Source: Deltaproteobacteria bacterium
GTDB lineage: Bacteria; Desulfobacterota; Syntrophia; Syntrophales; Smithellaceae
Direction of reading: 5' to 3'
Length of the DNA: 48,043 bases
Assembly (NCBI GenBank): GCA_025361065.1
Contig: JANYAY010000013.1
Span: forward strand, 1-48,043
Made by a program: the position numbers and the translations under genes. The notes under the pieces were generated by a model, which was given only the letters and a program-made list of their open reading frames with translations, made no database searches and was not told the DNA's origin. Below, piece after piece: positions 19,650 to 27,639 of this stretch (positions within the stretch are counted from its first letter, which is position 1; each line of letters starts with the position of its first letter).

Positions 19650-20193
19650 TTTGAGAATAACCGTCTTCGATGGTTCCGGAAAGAGCGGGAAAAACATGGT
19701 ACTGGCAACGGTGACAGCGGATGGCGTAGCGCCGCCGCTGAACCGGAACATTATGCGGCAAATGGATGAACATAACAGCGTTCTTCTGCTCGCCCCATCG
19801 GCAGCTGTCACAAGCCCGACCCTGCCTCTGGCGAAGATGTCGCAAAAGTAATCGGTGTCAGCCTGGTTGAAGTACGAACCAATTGATCCAGTGATTGGAA
19901 TACGGCAGAAACTGCGTAAAAGGCAGTTCCTGTCGTACACTGGACAACTTCATATCAAGATGCATGTTGTGCTATTTTAAATTAATAATTGACAGTCCGG
20001 TGGGAAGTCCCACATCCCGTCGTCCCTGTCTTGTGACCTTCATGTTATGAAGGCCGGGGTCCGGAATATGTGCAGTAATCCTTTTAAACGGGACTGACTC
20101 AGCGTAGTTATAAAAATAATGGATGCGATAATTGACTTCGCCGCTCCTCTGTTATAGGATGCATGCATCTTAAATGTTGCGAGGAATGTCAGC
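19650..20193. other. intergenic region after katG
   Basis: About 540 bp without a supported gene. A small frame at 19627-19851 overlaps the katG end but shows no recognisable family. A CTTCATGTTATGAAGG hairpin lies at 20039-20054. The ribosome site GAGG for the next gene's TTG start is at 20181-20184. Confidence 0.5.
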
Positions 20194-22080
20194 TTGCTTT
20201 CCATTACCATAGAAAATAACAAGAAACGCTATCTGGTTTACAATAATTTCCGTAAAAATATATTTTTAAAAAATTCACCCAAAGACGCCCCGGTGATTCT
20301 TTATATTCTGCCGTGGCTGCTGAGCGTCAATCAGCCTTTGGTGCCCGGCTATATTAAAGAGTTAAAAGAACCTTTTCATGTATTTAACATTGAAAACAAT
20401 AAAGAAATTATCAAACAGGAAAACATTTTTAAGAGAACATTCGGCATCAAAGAAGAAAAATCATTAGTCCGCTCTCATTCACAATGTCCGCAAATTCTGG
20501 GAATTTATACAATTGGTTCGGTCGGCACGATCAGTCAAACATCCCATTCCGACTGCGATATCTGGATTTGTATTGATAAATCTGATTTTACGGCGAAAAA
20601 TCTCCAGTATTTGAAAGAAAAATTAAATTTCATTAAAGATTGGCTGGATGCAAAATTAAAAATTCCCGTTTACTTTTTTTTAAGTGATATCGCAGACATA
20701 AGGCAATGCAACTTCGGGAATCTGGATTTTGAAAGCAGCGGATCGGCACAAAGAAATGTTTTGAAAGAAGAATTTTATCGCACGACAATTCTCATCGAGG
20801 GCAAAATCCCGTTTTGGTGGGTTTGTTATGAAGCAGATGAATATGTAGACTATGATCAGGCTTTAACTCAAAATGCCGGAAGTGATTTTGGAGAGCGTGA
20901 CTTCATCAATATGGGTAACCTCGAAGAGGTAAAGAAGGACGAATATTTTGGCGCGGCGCTTTGGCAATTTAATAAATCTTTGACCCACCCGTTGAAATCA
21001 ATCATCAAAATGCTGCAATTAAAAATGTTTCTGGAAGCGCCTCGTGAAGATCTCTTGTGCCATAAATTCCGCCAAACGGTTTTCGCAGGAAAAGATAAGA
21101 CGGCATTTCCCGATCCCAGCTTATTCACAATGAACGCCGTGCTTGATTACTATTCTCAACATGCCAGTGATGAATATTTCGAATTCATTAAACAGTGTTT
21201 TTACCTGCGCTATGATTTGAAATTGCTGTCGAAAACACAGACACTGAAAGAAGAAATGACCGCAGAGATATTTAAAAAATACAAGATTGATCGCCGTGAT
21301 ATTTACCGGCTCAATGAATTCGAATCATGGCAATTGCGCGAGAAGGTTGCCTTTGGTGAGTTAATGTTCAAATTCCTTATCGATATTTATAAGGATATTG
21401 TTCGGATACGGAAGGGCATAAGCGGGGAAATTGCACCACAGGATTTAACAATCATCGGACGTAAATTGTCTTCTTCTCTGGAATTAAAAGAACATAAAGT
21501 ATCCGTATTGCATGTACCTACGGAAAATATCAATTTGCCGGCGTTCACTTTTTCTCCCGCCGGGAAAGTATGGCAGGTTAATTCATCTGATGAACGCTCA
21601 TTGCCGTTGATTACCAATGGGAATATAATATTTTGTATAGCATATATTGTCTGGAATGGTATTTACGATCCGGCACAGACAAGAATGTTACCCAATCAAA
21701 CAGCGGTTACGATACAGGAAATAATAAATCTCGGGAAAAAGATCAGAGATGTTTTCGGCAGTTTCGATATATCCGGTGTGTATTTCGGCAATTTCCTGCA
21801 AAAAGAGACTGTTTCTAAAATGCTTATTGTTGTCAGCTTTGAAAATCAGAAGACGAATATAGATATTTATGATTTTTGCATCATCTATAAAAATAACTGG
21901 GAAGAACTTTTTGTGCGCAGATTTACTTCAATAGAAAAGATGAAGACATTTATGGGAAATATAGGTGCAATCTCCCATAATCTGGAAACACATTATTACA
22001 TTCAGAGAAATAATATATATTATGAAAAAATAATTGACCGCGTGAAAAATATGGTGACGCAAATGCTGGCAAACAATTAG
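20194..22080 (+). CDS. cyaA-like: class I adenylate cyclase-like protein (short form)
   Basis: 628 residues. The motif GSVGTISQTSHSDCDIW (108-124) is the nucleotidyltransferase signature of class I adenylate cyclases (GS-x10-DxDxW), with D120 and D122 as likely metal ligands; E. coli CyaA has the equivalent GSTSSIGQSxxSDLDIW. The rest of the catalytic domain (about 1-450) follows, but at 628 residues against about 850 the C-terminal regulatory region is reduced or different. It starts at TTG 20194 behind GAGG. It is convergent with the DUF4139 gene, overlapping by 4 bp at the stops. It likely makes cAMP from ATP; no CRP gene is in the window. Confidence 0.8.
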   Translation: MLSITIENNKKRYLVYNNFRKNIFLKNSPKDAPVILYILPWLLSVNQPLVPGYIKELKEPFHVFNIENNKEIIKQENIFKRTFGIKEEKSLVRSHSQCPQILGIYTIGSVGTISQTSHSDCDIWICIDKSDFTAKNLQYLKEKLNFIKDWLDAKLKIPVYFFLSDIADIRQCNFGNLDFESSGSAQRNVLKEEFYRTTILIEGKIPFWWVCYEADEYVDYDQALTQNAGSDFGERDFINMGNLEEVKKDEYFGAALWQFNKSLTHPLKSIIKMLQLKMFLEAPREDLLCHKFRQTVFAGKDKTAFPDPSLFTMNAVLDYYSQHASDEYFEFIKQCFYLRYDLKLLSKTQTLKEEMTAEIFKKYKIDRRDIYRLNEFESWQLREKVAFGELMFKFLIDIYKDIVRIRKGISGEIAPQDLTIIGRKLSSSLELKEHKVSVLHVPTENINLPAFTFSPAGKVWQVNSSDERSLPLITNGNIIFCIAYIVWNGIYDPAQTRMLPNQTAVTIQEIINLGKKIRDVFGSFDISGVYFGNFLQKETVSKMLIVVSFENQKTNIDIYDFCIIYKNNWEELFVRRFTSIEKMKTFMGNIGAISHNLETHYYIQRNNIYYEKIIDRVKNMVTQMLANN

Positions 22081-23642
22081 CGGCGCCATCCTAAATCCAG
22101 GTCCATATCTTTCGGTGCTTCCAGTTCTATGGTGTTTTGAATAGTCACTTTCTGCCGGGCAGGCACCTCAATCACCCAAATAAATTTAGAATGATCTTTC
22201 TCCAATGGTTCGGGATTCTGCTTGAATAGCAGACGTATTCTTTCATCGCGAGCCTGGGGCACCGGTTCTTCAATCCGCAATTTTATGTTGTTGCCGCTGG
22301 AATTTTTTGCTTCGATTGACCATTGCCAGAGTTGAGTTTGTTTGTTTTGAAAAACAGTTTTTGCGCCGGCTTTATCAGCCAGGGTAGAACTGGTCACGGA
22401 AATCAACGGGCTTGTCCCGAAATAAAGGAATCCTTCCGCTCCGGCAAAAGCAAAATTTCGCTTGCCTAAAACTGCTCCATCGATCAGGAATAATGCTTCG
22501 CCGGAAGGTATTTCTATGGAGCTGGCAAGCTTGACTTGAGCACGAACGAAAGCTTGCTTATCTAAACTGGGGCGGGCAAGAAAGAGGAAATCTGCCGGCC
22601 AGTTCTCGTCTTTAATTTTGAGTCGCTGCCGACTCCCGGCAGGAACGTCTTTTTTGCCGATAGACCATACGGAATAAGTGGTTTTAACTGTTTCTTCAAT
22701 AGCGGAATCCTGATTTTCCTCAACGGCAGAAGACCTTTTTTCCATAGCCGCTCTGGGCATTACGCTATCCTCACGCAGGGATTTATAAATCCGGGGAACG
22801 CGTTTTTTAATTATCCACTCCGGTAAATCGGGAGGTATTACGGTGACGGCAGGTTGCAGAGTGGCCAAATTTATTTGTACCTGCTTCCAGTCAACACCGG
22901 AAGATTGCCACAATTGTGCATCCCAGGAAAAGGAAACTTTATTTTCTGCAGGCAGCGCCTCGATCCGATAAAGAGGCAGCCAACCGCAACCGCCAAGATT
23001 GTAATTATAGGAAATAGCTATTTCATTCTGACTGAAGCCGGCGAAGGTTAGCGTTGCTTCCCAGGCTGTTTCTTTGCTGCCGGTGGCTGAATTCAAGCCC
23101 TCCTGGAGTTCTTTTATTTGTTTATCAATCTTTTCGATCTCGGCTTCAATGATAAATTTTTCCTGGCTGGATTTTTTAACATTTCTGCCGATAGCTGCGG
23201 CCAGATTATCGGCATCGGCTACGGTTTTTGTTTTGGCTTTGGTCTGCATTTGCCAGAATTGCAGCTGTACATCCAAGGCCTGCAATTTGGCCTGCAGGGT
23301 CTTGCGATCACTCTTAACTTTACTGAGTTGTTTGCGCAGTTCGGAAATCCTGGTTTCATCCTGGCGGGTGACCGCCTTTATCTGTATATCCTCGATTTTT
23401 ATCCGGCTGTTTGCCGGCAGCGAAACGATAAGTGACTCCGGATCGGCCTGGGGCGGCAAAGTTATTGCCGCGCGACATTTCTCATTGCTTCCGCATTGCG
23501 GATGAATCTTCGCCGTTTCCGTTACCCTTGCGGCATGGGGAAAGATAGTTACTTCTTTAACAGTTGCGTGGCCGGCAGAAGATAATGACAAAACAAAGGA
23601 TATTGATACCAGCAAGGAAACAAAAATTGTTTTAATATGCAT
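22077..23642 (-). CDS. exported DUF4139/DUF4140 (mucoidy-inhibitor MuiA-like) protein
   Basis: 521 residues with an N-terminal signal peptide (MHIKTIFVSLLVSISFVLSL, cleaved near AGHA). The DUF4140-type start (VKEVTIFPHAARVTETAKI) is followed by a coiled-coil stretch at about 75-180 (LRKQLSKVKSDRKTLQAKLQ). The DUF4139 beta-rich domain ends in WVIEVPARQKVTIQNTIEL. It is probably periplasmic, function unknown; the MuiA name comes from a mucoidy phenotype in Shigella. ATG 23642 follows GAAGGAG. It lies 15 bp downstream of the deaminase gene, so the two are cotranscribed. Confidence 0.85.
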   Translation of the reverse strand: MHIKTIFVSLLVSISFVLSLSSAGHATVKEVTIFPHAARVTETAKIHPQCGSNEKCRAAITLPPQADPESLIVSLPANSRIKIEDIQIKAVTRQDETRISELRKQLSKVKSDRKTLQAKLQALDVQLQFWQMQTKAKTKTVADADNLAAAIGRNVKKSSQEKFIIEAEIEKIDKQIKELQEGLNSATGSKETAWEATLTFAGFSQNEIAISYNYNLGGCGWLPLYRIEALPAENKVSFSWDAQLWQSSGVDWKQVQINLATLQPAVTVIPPDLPEWIIKKRVPRIYKSLREDSVMPRAAMEKRSSAVEENQDSAIEETVKTTYSVWSIGKKDVPAGSRQRLKIKDENWPADFLFLARPSLDKQAFVRAQVKLASSIEIPSGEALFLIDGAVLGKRNFAFAGAEGFLYFGTSPLISVTSSTLADKAGAKTVFQNKQTQLWQWSIEAKNSSGNNIKLRIEEPVPQARDERIRLLFKQNPEPLEKDHSKFIWVIEVPARQKVTIQNTIELEAPKDMDLDLGWRR

Positions 23643-23657
23643 ATTTAATCAACTCCT

Positions 23658-24983
23658 TCAGGTTTGAAAACTTTTTTTGATTTCGACGGCAATTTCATTG
23701 ACTGCCTGCATGACTTCAGTTTCGTTTATTGTTAATAGTTGCCGGTTCTCCATAACGACTTTACCATTAATGATTACCGTATCAACATCAGCACCGTTTG
23801 CGGCATAAACAAGATGTGAATATTCATTATAAAGCGGAGTCAGGTGGGGCTTGTTGAGGCCTATAATGATGATATCCGCTTTTTTGCCCACTTCCAGTGA
23901 GCCGGTAATATTTCCCATCCCCAGAGCTTGGGCGCCTTCAATTGTTGCCATACTCACAACGGTTCTCGCATCCATCACTGTCGGATCGAGCCTGGCAACT
24001 TTGTGCAGCAGAGCGGCCGTGGACATTTCTTTAAACATATCCAGATTGTTATTGCTGGCACATCCGTCGGTGCCCAAACCCACGGTTATGCCGGCCTTGA
24101 GCATATCCGGCACAGGCGCTATACCGCTTGCCAGTTTCATGTTACTGACGGGACTGTGAGAAATATTACAACCGTAATGAGCAAACAGGCGCATATCATC
24201 TGCGGAAAGACAGACACAATGGAAAGCAATCAGCCGTTCGTGGAGATAGTTGATCTCTTTTAAAAAGGAAACAGCTCCTTTGCCAAATTTCTGCTGAAGT
24301 TGGCTTTCCTCCGCTTTGTTTTCCAGTAAATGAATACCCAGAGGCACGGAATAATCGCGAGCCAGTTTCCCGGCAGCGGCGAGCAGGGCAGGGGAGCAGG
24401 TATATAAAGCATGAGGTTCCACTATAATGTTAATCAGGGGATCGTTTTGCCATTTTTCAATGAGCATGCGGGTGTAAGCCAGACCTTCCTCAGGCGATTT
24501 CACATTCGGCGAAGGGAAATCAAAAAGGACTTCGCCCAGAAGGCAACGAAGCCCTGCCTGTTTTGCGGCCCGGGCTGTTTCATCTTCAAAAATATACATA
24601 TCACAGAAGGTAGTCGTCCCTGATTTAATCATTTCGGCGGCGGCCAGCAGCGAGCCCCAGTATGCCAGTTCTTTATTGACATTTTTGGCTTCGGCCGGGA
24701 AGATATAATTGTTGAGCCAATCCATCAGTTCCAGATCGTCGGCCATGCCGCGGAAACAGGTCATGGCGGCGTGAGTGTGGCAATTAACAAAACCGGGCAT
24801 AACCAGGGAATCCTGGGCATTAATTGTTTTTCTTGCTTGATACTTTTTTCCTAATTCTGCGGCTGGACCGATGGCAATTATCTCACTTGAATTGATGGCT
24901 ATGGCCGATTGATCCGGCGCAGCATTGCCGGGATCGGGCAGGATTGTCTTTGCGCCGGTGATGATGATGTCGATTTCCTGCAT
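23658..24983 (-). CDS. mtaD: MtaD-like amidohydrolase (methylthioadenosine/S-adenosylhomocysteine deaminase)
   Basis: A 441-residue member of the ATZ/TRZ-like amidohydrolases. Metal ligands: HTH at 69-71 (NCHTHAAMTCFRGMADD), His in the FHCV segment, and Asp in GTDGCASNNNLDMF. EPHALYTCSP and HLLENKAEE supply the usual substrate-side residues. It should deaminate 5'-methylthioadenosine or S-adenosylhomocysteine to the inosine form, salvaging by-products of SAM-dependent reactions; other adenosine analogues are possible. It is the first gene of a two-gene operon with the DUF4139 gene. Confidence 0.9.
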   Translation of the reverse strand: MQEIDIIITGAKTILPDPGNAAPDQSAIAINSSEIIAIGPAAELGKKYQARKTINAQDSLVMPGFVNCHTHAAMTCFRGMADDLELMDWLNNYIFPAEAKNVNKELAYWGSLLAAAEMIKSGTTTFCDMYIFEDETARAAKQAGLRCLLGEVLFDFPSPNVKSPEEGLAYTRMLIEKWQNDPLINIIVEPHALYTCSPALLAAAGKLARDYSVPLGIHLLENKAEESQLQQKFGKGAVSFLKEINYLHERLIAFHCVCLSADDMRLFAHYGCNISHSPVSNMKLASGIAPVPDMLKAGITVGLGTDGCASNNNLDMFKEMSTAALLHKVARLDPTVMDARTVVSMATIEGAQALGMGNITGSLEVGKKADIIIIGLNKPHLTPLYNEYSHLVYAANGADVDTVIINGKVVMENRQLLTINETEVMQAVNEIAVEIKKSFQT

Positions 24984-25051
24984 GGGAGAGATGCCTTTCG
25001 TTTTCGGTTATTGTGTTTAACATATAAGCCGTCTTATCTTCAAGAAATAAA

Positions 25052-25212
25052 GACTGAAGACTGAAGGCTGAGGGCTGAAGGGCGAAAGGAGAAAGGCTGA
25101 AGGCGAAAGGATAAAGGCTCAAGGTTAAAGCTAAAGGGCGGAAGCTCAAAAATAACCTTCAGTTTTCAGTCTTCAGTTCCTACCTTCAGTCTTCAGCCTT
25201 CAGTCTTCAGTC
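25052..25212. repeat. long imperfect inverted repeat made of GACTGAAG units
   Basis: The left arm 25052-25071 (GACTGAAGACTGAAGGCTGA) is the exact reverse complement of 25193-25212. Each arm is itself built from 7-8-bp units (GACTGAAG, GGCTGAAG). The spacer (25080-25140) is a purine-rich run of AAGG/CGAAAGG units and is followed by more CTTCAG units. It sits in the 308-bp gap between the deaminase gene and tRNA-Leu, upstream of the former's start. It would form a very long hairpin. Confidence 0.85.
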
Positions 25213-25291
25213 AATTTTTTTAAGCAAATCCTTGACAGCGGGTATCAAAAATAATATAAGCCGAAGCGTTTCTACAAGTTAGTCAATCGTT

Positions 25292-25379
25292 GCCCGGGTG
25301 GCGGAACTGGTAGACGCAAGAGACTTAAAATCTCTCGCTCCTTGTGGGTGTGCCGGTTCGATTCCGGCCCCGGGCACCA
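25292..25379 (+). tRNA. tRNA-Leu (anticodon UAA)
   Basis: Acceptor stem GCCCGGG (25292-25298) pairs with CCCGGGC. The anticodon arm AGAGA-CTTAAAA-TCTCT gives anticodon TAA. The long variable arm (CGCTCCTTGTGGGTG) is that of a type II tRNA. The T arm is GCCGG-TTCGATT-CCGGC, and CCA is encoded at 25377-25379. 88 nt. Confidence 0.98.
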
Positions 25380-25384
25380 AGAAA

Positions 25385-25430
25385 AAAAATGGCTTACGAG
25401 TATTTTCTAATTCGTAAGCCATTTTTCTTT
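25385..25430 (+). terminator. rho-independent terminator of tRNA-Leu
   Basis: The stem AAAAATGGCTTACGA (25385-25399) / TCGTAAGCCATTTTT (25412-25426) is perfectly paired with a 12-nt loop and ends in a T-rich tail, starting 6 bp after the tRNA. Confidence 0.92.
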
Positions 25431-25747
25431 TTCCTGCAAAGTTCATTTTATCCCGCTTTTATTCTGTTTTTTAATTTTTACACATAAAGAAACCCGGTCA
25501 TAAATTAAACATCTTCGCCCAGTATGATCCGGTGAATGATTCCGGGATTTTTCTCTGGCATGATGTTTTTGGGCGGTGCTGGTGTCTGAGTGATTAGGGT
25601 TCGTTGGTGTGAAAAAATCCGATGAGGTTTAGTGAGCCAATGTCTGATAATGCCATTTTAGCGGCACTCCGTCGTATGGGATACGTATAAAGATGAAAAT
25701 GGACAGATCACAGGGACCTATTGAAGGGCGGTGCAGCGATGATACTA
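25431..25747. other. intergenic region, no gene seen
   Basis: About 320 bp between the tRNA terminator and the duplicated promoter block. It holds short frames only. No repeat or motif was recognised. Confidence 0.4.
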
Positions 25748-25778
25748 TTTGAACTAAGAAACTATGCCTCGCTTGTCC

Positions 25779-25792
25779 TGAGACATGTCCCA
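25779..25792. promoter_or_regulatory. palindromic upstream activator site A
   Basis: TGAGACATGTCCCA is a 14-bp palindrome with one mismatch pair (TGRGACATGTCYCA). It ends 111 bp ahead of the -24 element, the usual distance for an enhancer bound by a sigma-54 activator. The nearest activator gene is at 27640-29580. Confidence 0.7.
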
Positions 25793-25902
25793 TTATGGAA
25801 CGTACATTATCGTATCTAAATATGATTTTCCATCATCTGTAATATTTATTTCTTATTAATATCATTATTTTAAACCAACGCTAAAGAATGAATGCTCTCC
25901 TC

Positions 25903-25918
25903 TGGCATAATATTTGGA
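25903..25918 (+). promoter_or_regulatory. sigma-54 (-24/-12) promoter of the CoA-transferase gene
   Basis: TGGCATAATATTTGGA fits TGGCAY-N5-TTGCA with the correct 12-bp distance between the GG and the -12 doublet, but the doublet is GG, not GC. The same variant occurs at 29836-29851, so it is conserved rather than random. The transcript would carry a leader of about 200 nt. Confidence 0.65.
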
Positions 25919-26132
25919 TTTCCTCACAACATCTCCAGAAAATAGAAAAATATCAATAAAAAAAGAGCTGTTCTTGGGATGTAGCCATAGCTATTAATGA
26001 CAGCGGTATCATCTGCAGATCCGTCTATGGTCGGAGAGTTGTTTCCGGAGACGCAGAGAAAATAAATCACAACCTGTAACATTAGGGGGAAATTGATCCA
26101 CTCAAGTCAAAAAAAAAGGGGAGGGGAATATT

Positions 26133-27449
26133 ATGATGATTCGTTGGAAAGAGATGTACAAGCAGAAGCTGACAGTGCCGGATGAAGCGATAAAAATTGT
26201 CCAAAATGGTGATAAAATAGCGGTTCCAATAGCCAATGGACAACCACCGGCGCTTGTTTCCGCCGTCGCTAAAAGAGCCAAAACCGGAGAGTTAAAAGAT
26301 TCTGTGTATTTTGAAGTTCTTAACATACGTTGCCCGCAGATTTGCGCGCCGGATGTTGCCGGCAAAATCCACTACGAATGTGGATTCGTAGGACCATTGA
26401 GTCGCGGCATCGTAAACTCGGGAGTAGCTGAGTTTGTGCCAATCAGGTTTTCTTCCGGAAAACGTGTGTTAGTCGACGATAGAAAATTCAATGTTGTCAT
26501 GTTGACCGTATCACCTATGGACAAACATGGTTATTTCAGTTCCGGGACCAATGCAGATTATTCATACGCTATCGGCAAGGCTGCTTATCCTCACAAGATT
26601 CTGGTTGAAGTGAACGAGAAGATGCCCAGAACCTGTGGTAATAATCAGTTTCATATAACTGAGGTAGATGCTGTTGTTGAAAACACCCTTCCTTTAACCT
26701 GTTTGCCCGTCGAACCGCTGAGCAAAGAAGATGAGGCCATTGGCAGGTACATTGCAGAACAAATACCGGATGGCTCTTGTCTTCAGCTTGGTATCGGCGG
26801 GATTCCCAATGCGGTTGCAAAGTTCCTTGAGCATAAGAAAGATCTGAGTGTCCATACGGAAATGCTTTGTGATAACTATGTTGAACTGTACAAAAAAGGA
26901 GTTATAACATCGCGGTACAAGACCCATATGCCCAACAAATGGATATCAACATTTATCCTTGGCTCACAGGAGACCTACGATTTTGCAGATCAAAACCCCT
27001 TGGTTGAGATTTGGGGGGCAGAATGGGTCAACAACCCGCAAGTAGCTGCTCTGAACGATAACTTAATGACCGTAAACGCCACCGTAGAGGTGGATTTAAC
27101 CGGTCAGTGTGCATCGGAATCCATGAATTTCAAACAATTTTCGGGAGTCGGAGGTCAGGCTGATTTTGTTCAAGCTGCTGCTCAATCACGCGGAGGCAAA
27201 TCGTTTCTTGCCACCTATTCAACCTATACTGATAAGGAAGGTAATCTCCAATCCAAAATTGTTCCGGTTTTAAATAATTTCGTTACGATAAGCAGGATGG
27301 ATGTTCAATATGTAGTTACGGAGTATGGAATTGCCTACCTCAAAGACAAGTCCCTGAAGAACCGGGTGAATGAGCTTACGGCCATTGCCCATCCGGATTT
27401 TCGGGACTGGTTAAAGTCTGAAGCCAAGAGGTTTAAATTTACGATTTAG
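26133..27449 (+). CDS. acetyl-CoA hydrolase/transferase family CoA-transferase
   Basis: 438 residues of the family I CoA-transferases that includes 4-hydroxybutyrate and butyrate:acetate CoA-transferases. Family markers: QLGIGGIPNAVAKFL (glycine loop), VHTEMLCDNYVELYKKGVI (the Glu after His-Thr is the likely thioester-forming nucleophile), FSGVGGQADFVQAA and YVVTEYGIAYLKDKS. It would move CoA between acetyl-CoA or another donor and an organic acid. ATG 26133 follows GGGGAGGGG. It has its own sigma-54-type promoter, a copy of that of the large operon at 29942, so it probably activates the substrate or recycles a product of that pathway. Substrate not determinable. Confidence 0.88.
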   Translation: MMIRWKEMYKQKLTVPDEAIKIVQNGDKIAVPIANGQPPALVSAVAKRAKTGELKDSVYFEVLNIRCPQICAPDVAGKIHYECGFVGPLSRGIVNSGVAEFVPIRFSSGKRVLVDDRKFNVVMLTVSPMDKHGYFSSGTNADYSYAIGKAAYPHKILVEVNEKMPRTCGNNQFHITEVDAVVENTLPLTCLPVEPLSKEDEAIGRYIAEQIPDGSCLQLGIGGIPNAVAKFLEHKKDLSVHTEMLCDNYVELYKKGVITSRYKTHMPNKWISTFILGSQETYDFADQNPLVEIWGAEWVNNPQVAALNDNLMTVNATVEVDLTGQCASESMNFKQFSGVGGQADFVQAAAQSRGGKSFLATYSTYTDKEGNLQSKIVPVLNNFVTISRMDVQYVVTEYGIAYLKDKSLKNRVNELTAIAHPDFRDWLKSEAKRFKFTI

Positions 27450-27496
27450 AAATAAATTTGTGATGGTCTCGCAAAAAGTCCGTCACACCGGTGAAA

Positions 27497-27628
27497 GAGA
27501 CTGTGTCGTAATAGCACTTTGTCATTGCGAAACGCCTCTCAGGCGTTGTGTCAATCTAATGTTTCCAATAGATTATGAGATTGCTTTGCTCATTACATTC
27601 GCTCGCAAAGACATTATGACACAGTCTC
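27497..27628. mobile_element. 132-bp MITE-like element with 16-bp terminal inverted repeats
   Basis: Ends GAGACTGTGTCGTAAT (27497-27512) and ATTATGACACAGTCTC (27613-27628) are inverted with one mismatch. The interior differs from the 205-bp type: GTCATTGCGAAACGCCTCTC and GGCGTTGTGTCAATCTAATG, then GAGATTGCTTTGCTCATTAC. It lies between the convergent stops of the CoA-transferase and activator genes, only 11 bp from the latter. It has no coding capacity. Confidence 0.8.
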
Positions 27629-27639
27629 TCCGGCACGGT

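Larger units (their letters stand above)
25748..25950 (+). repeat. duplicated upstream regulatory block, copy A
   Basis: About 200 bp that match 29687-29885 over their whole length (GAGACATGTCCCATTATGGA, TTCTTATTAATATCATTATT, GGCATAATATTTGGATTTCC are all shared). The block ends about 180 bp ahead of the CoA-transferase gene. It carries a palindromic activator site and a -24/-12 type promoter, listed separately. Confidence 0.9.

Noticed and set aside
25052-25212. Possible CRISPR array
   Set aside because: Units are 7-8 bp and contiguous, with no regular unique spacers and no cas genes.
24984-25291. SAM or SAH riboswitch upstream of the MtaD-like gene
   Set aside because: The leader is occupied by the simple-unit inverted repeat; no conserved riboswitch core was seen.
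25541-25570. A second -24/-12 promoter (CTGGCATGATGTTTTTGGGC)
   Set aside because: The second doublet is at the wrong distance from the GG and the sequence is not part of the duplicated block.
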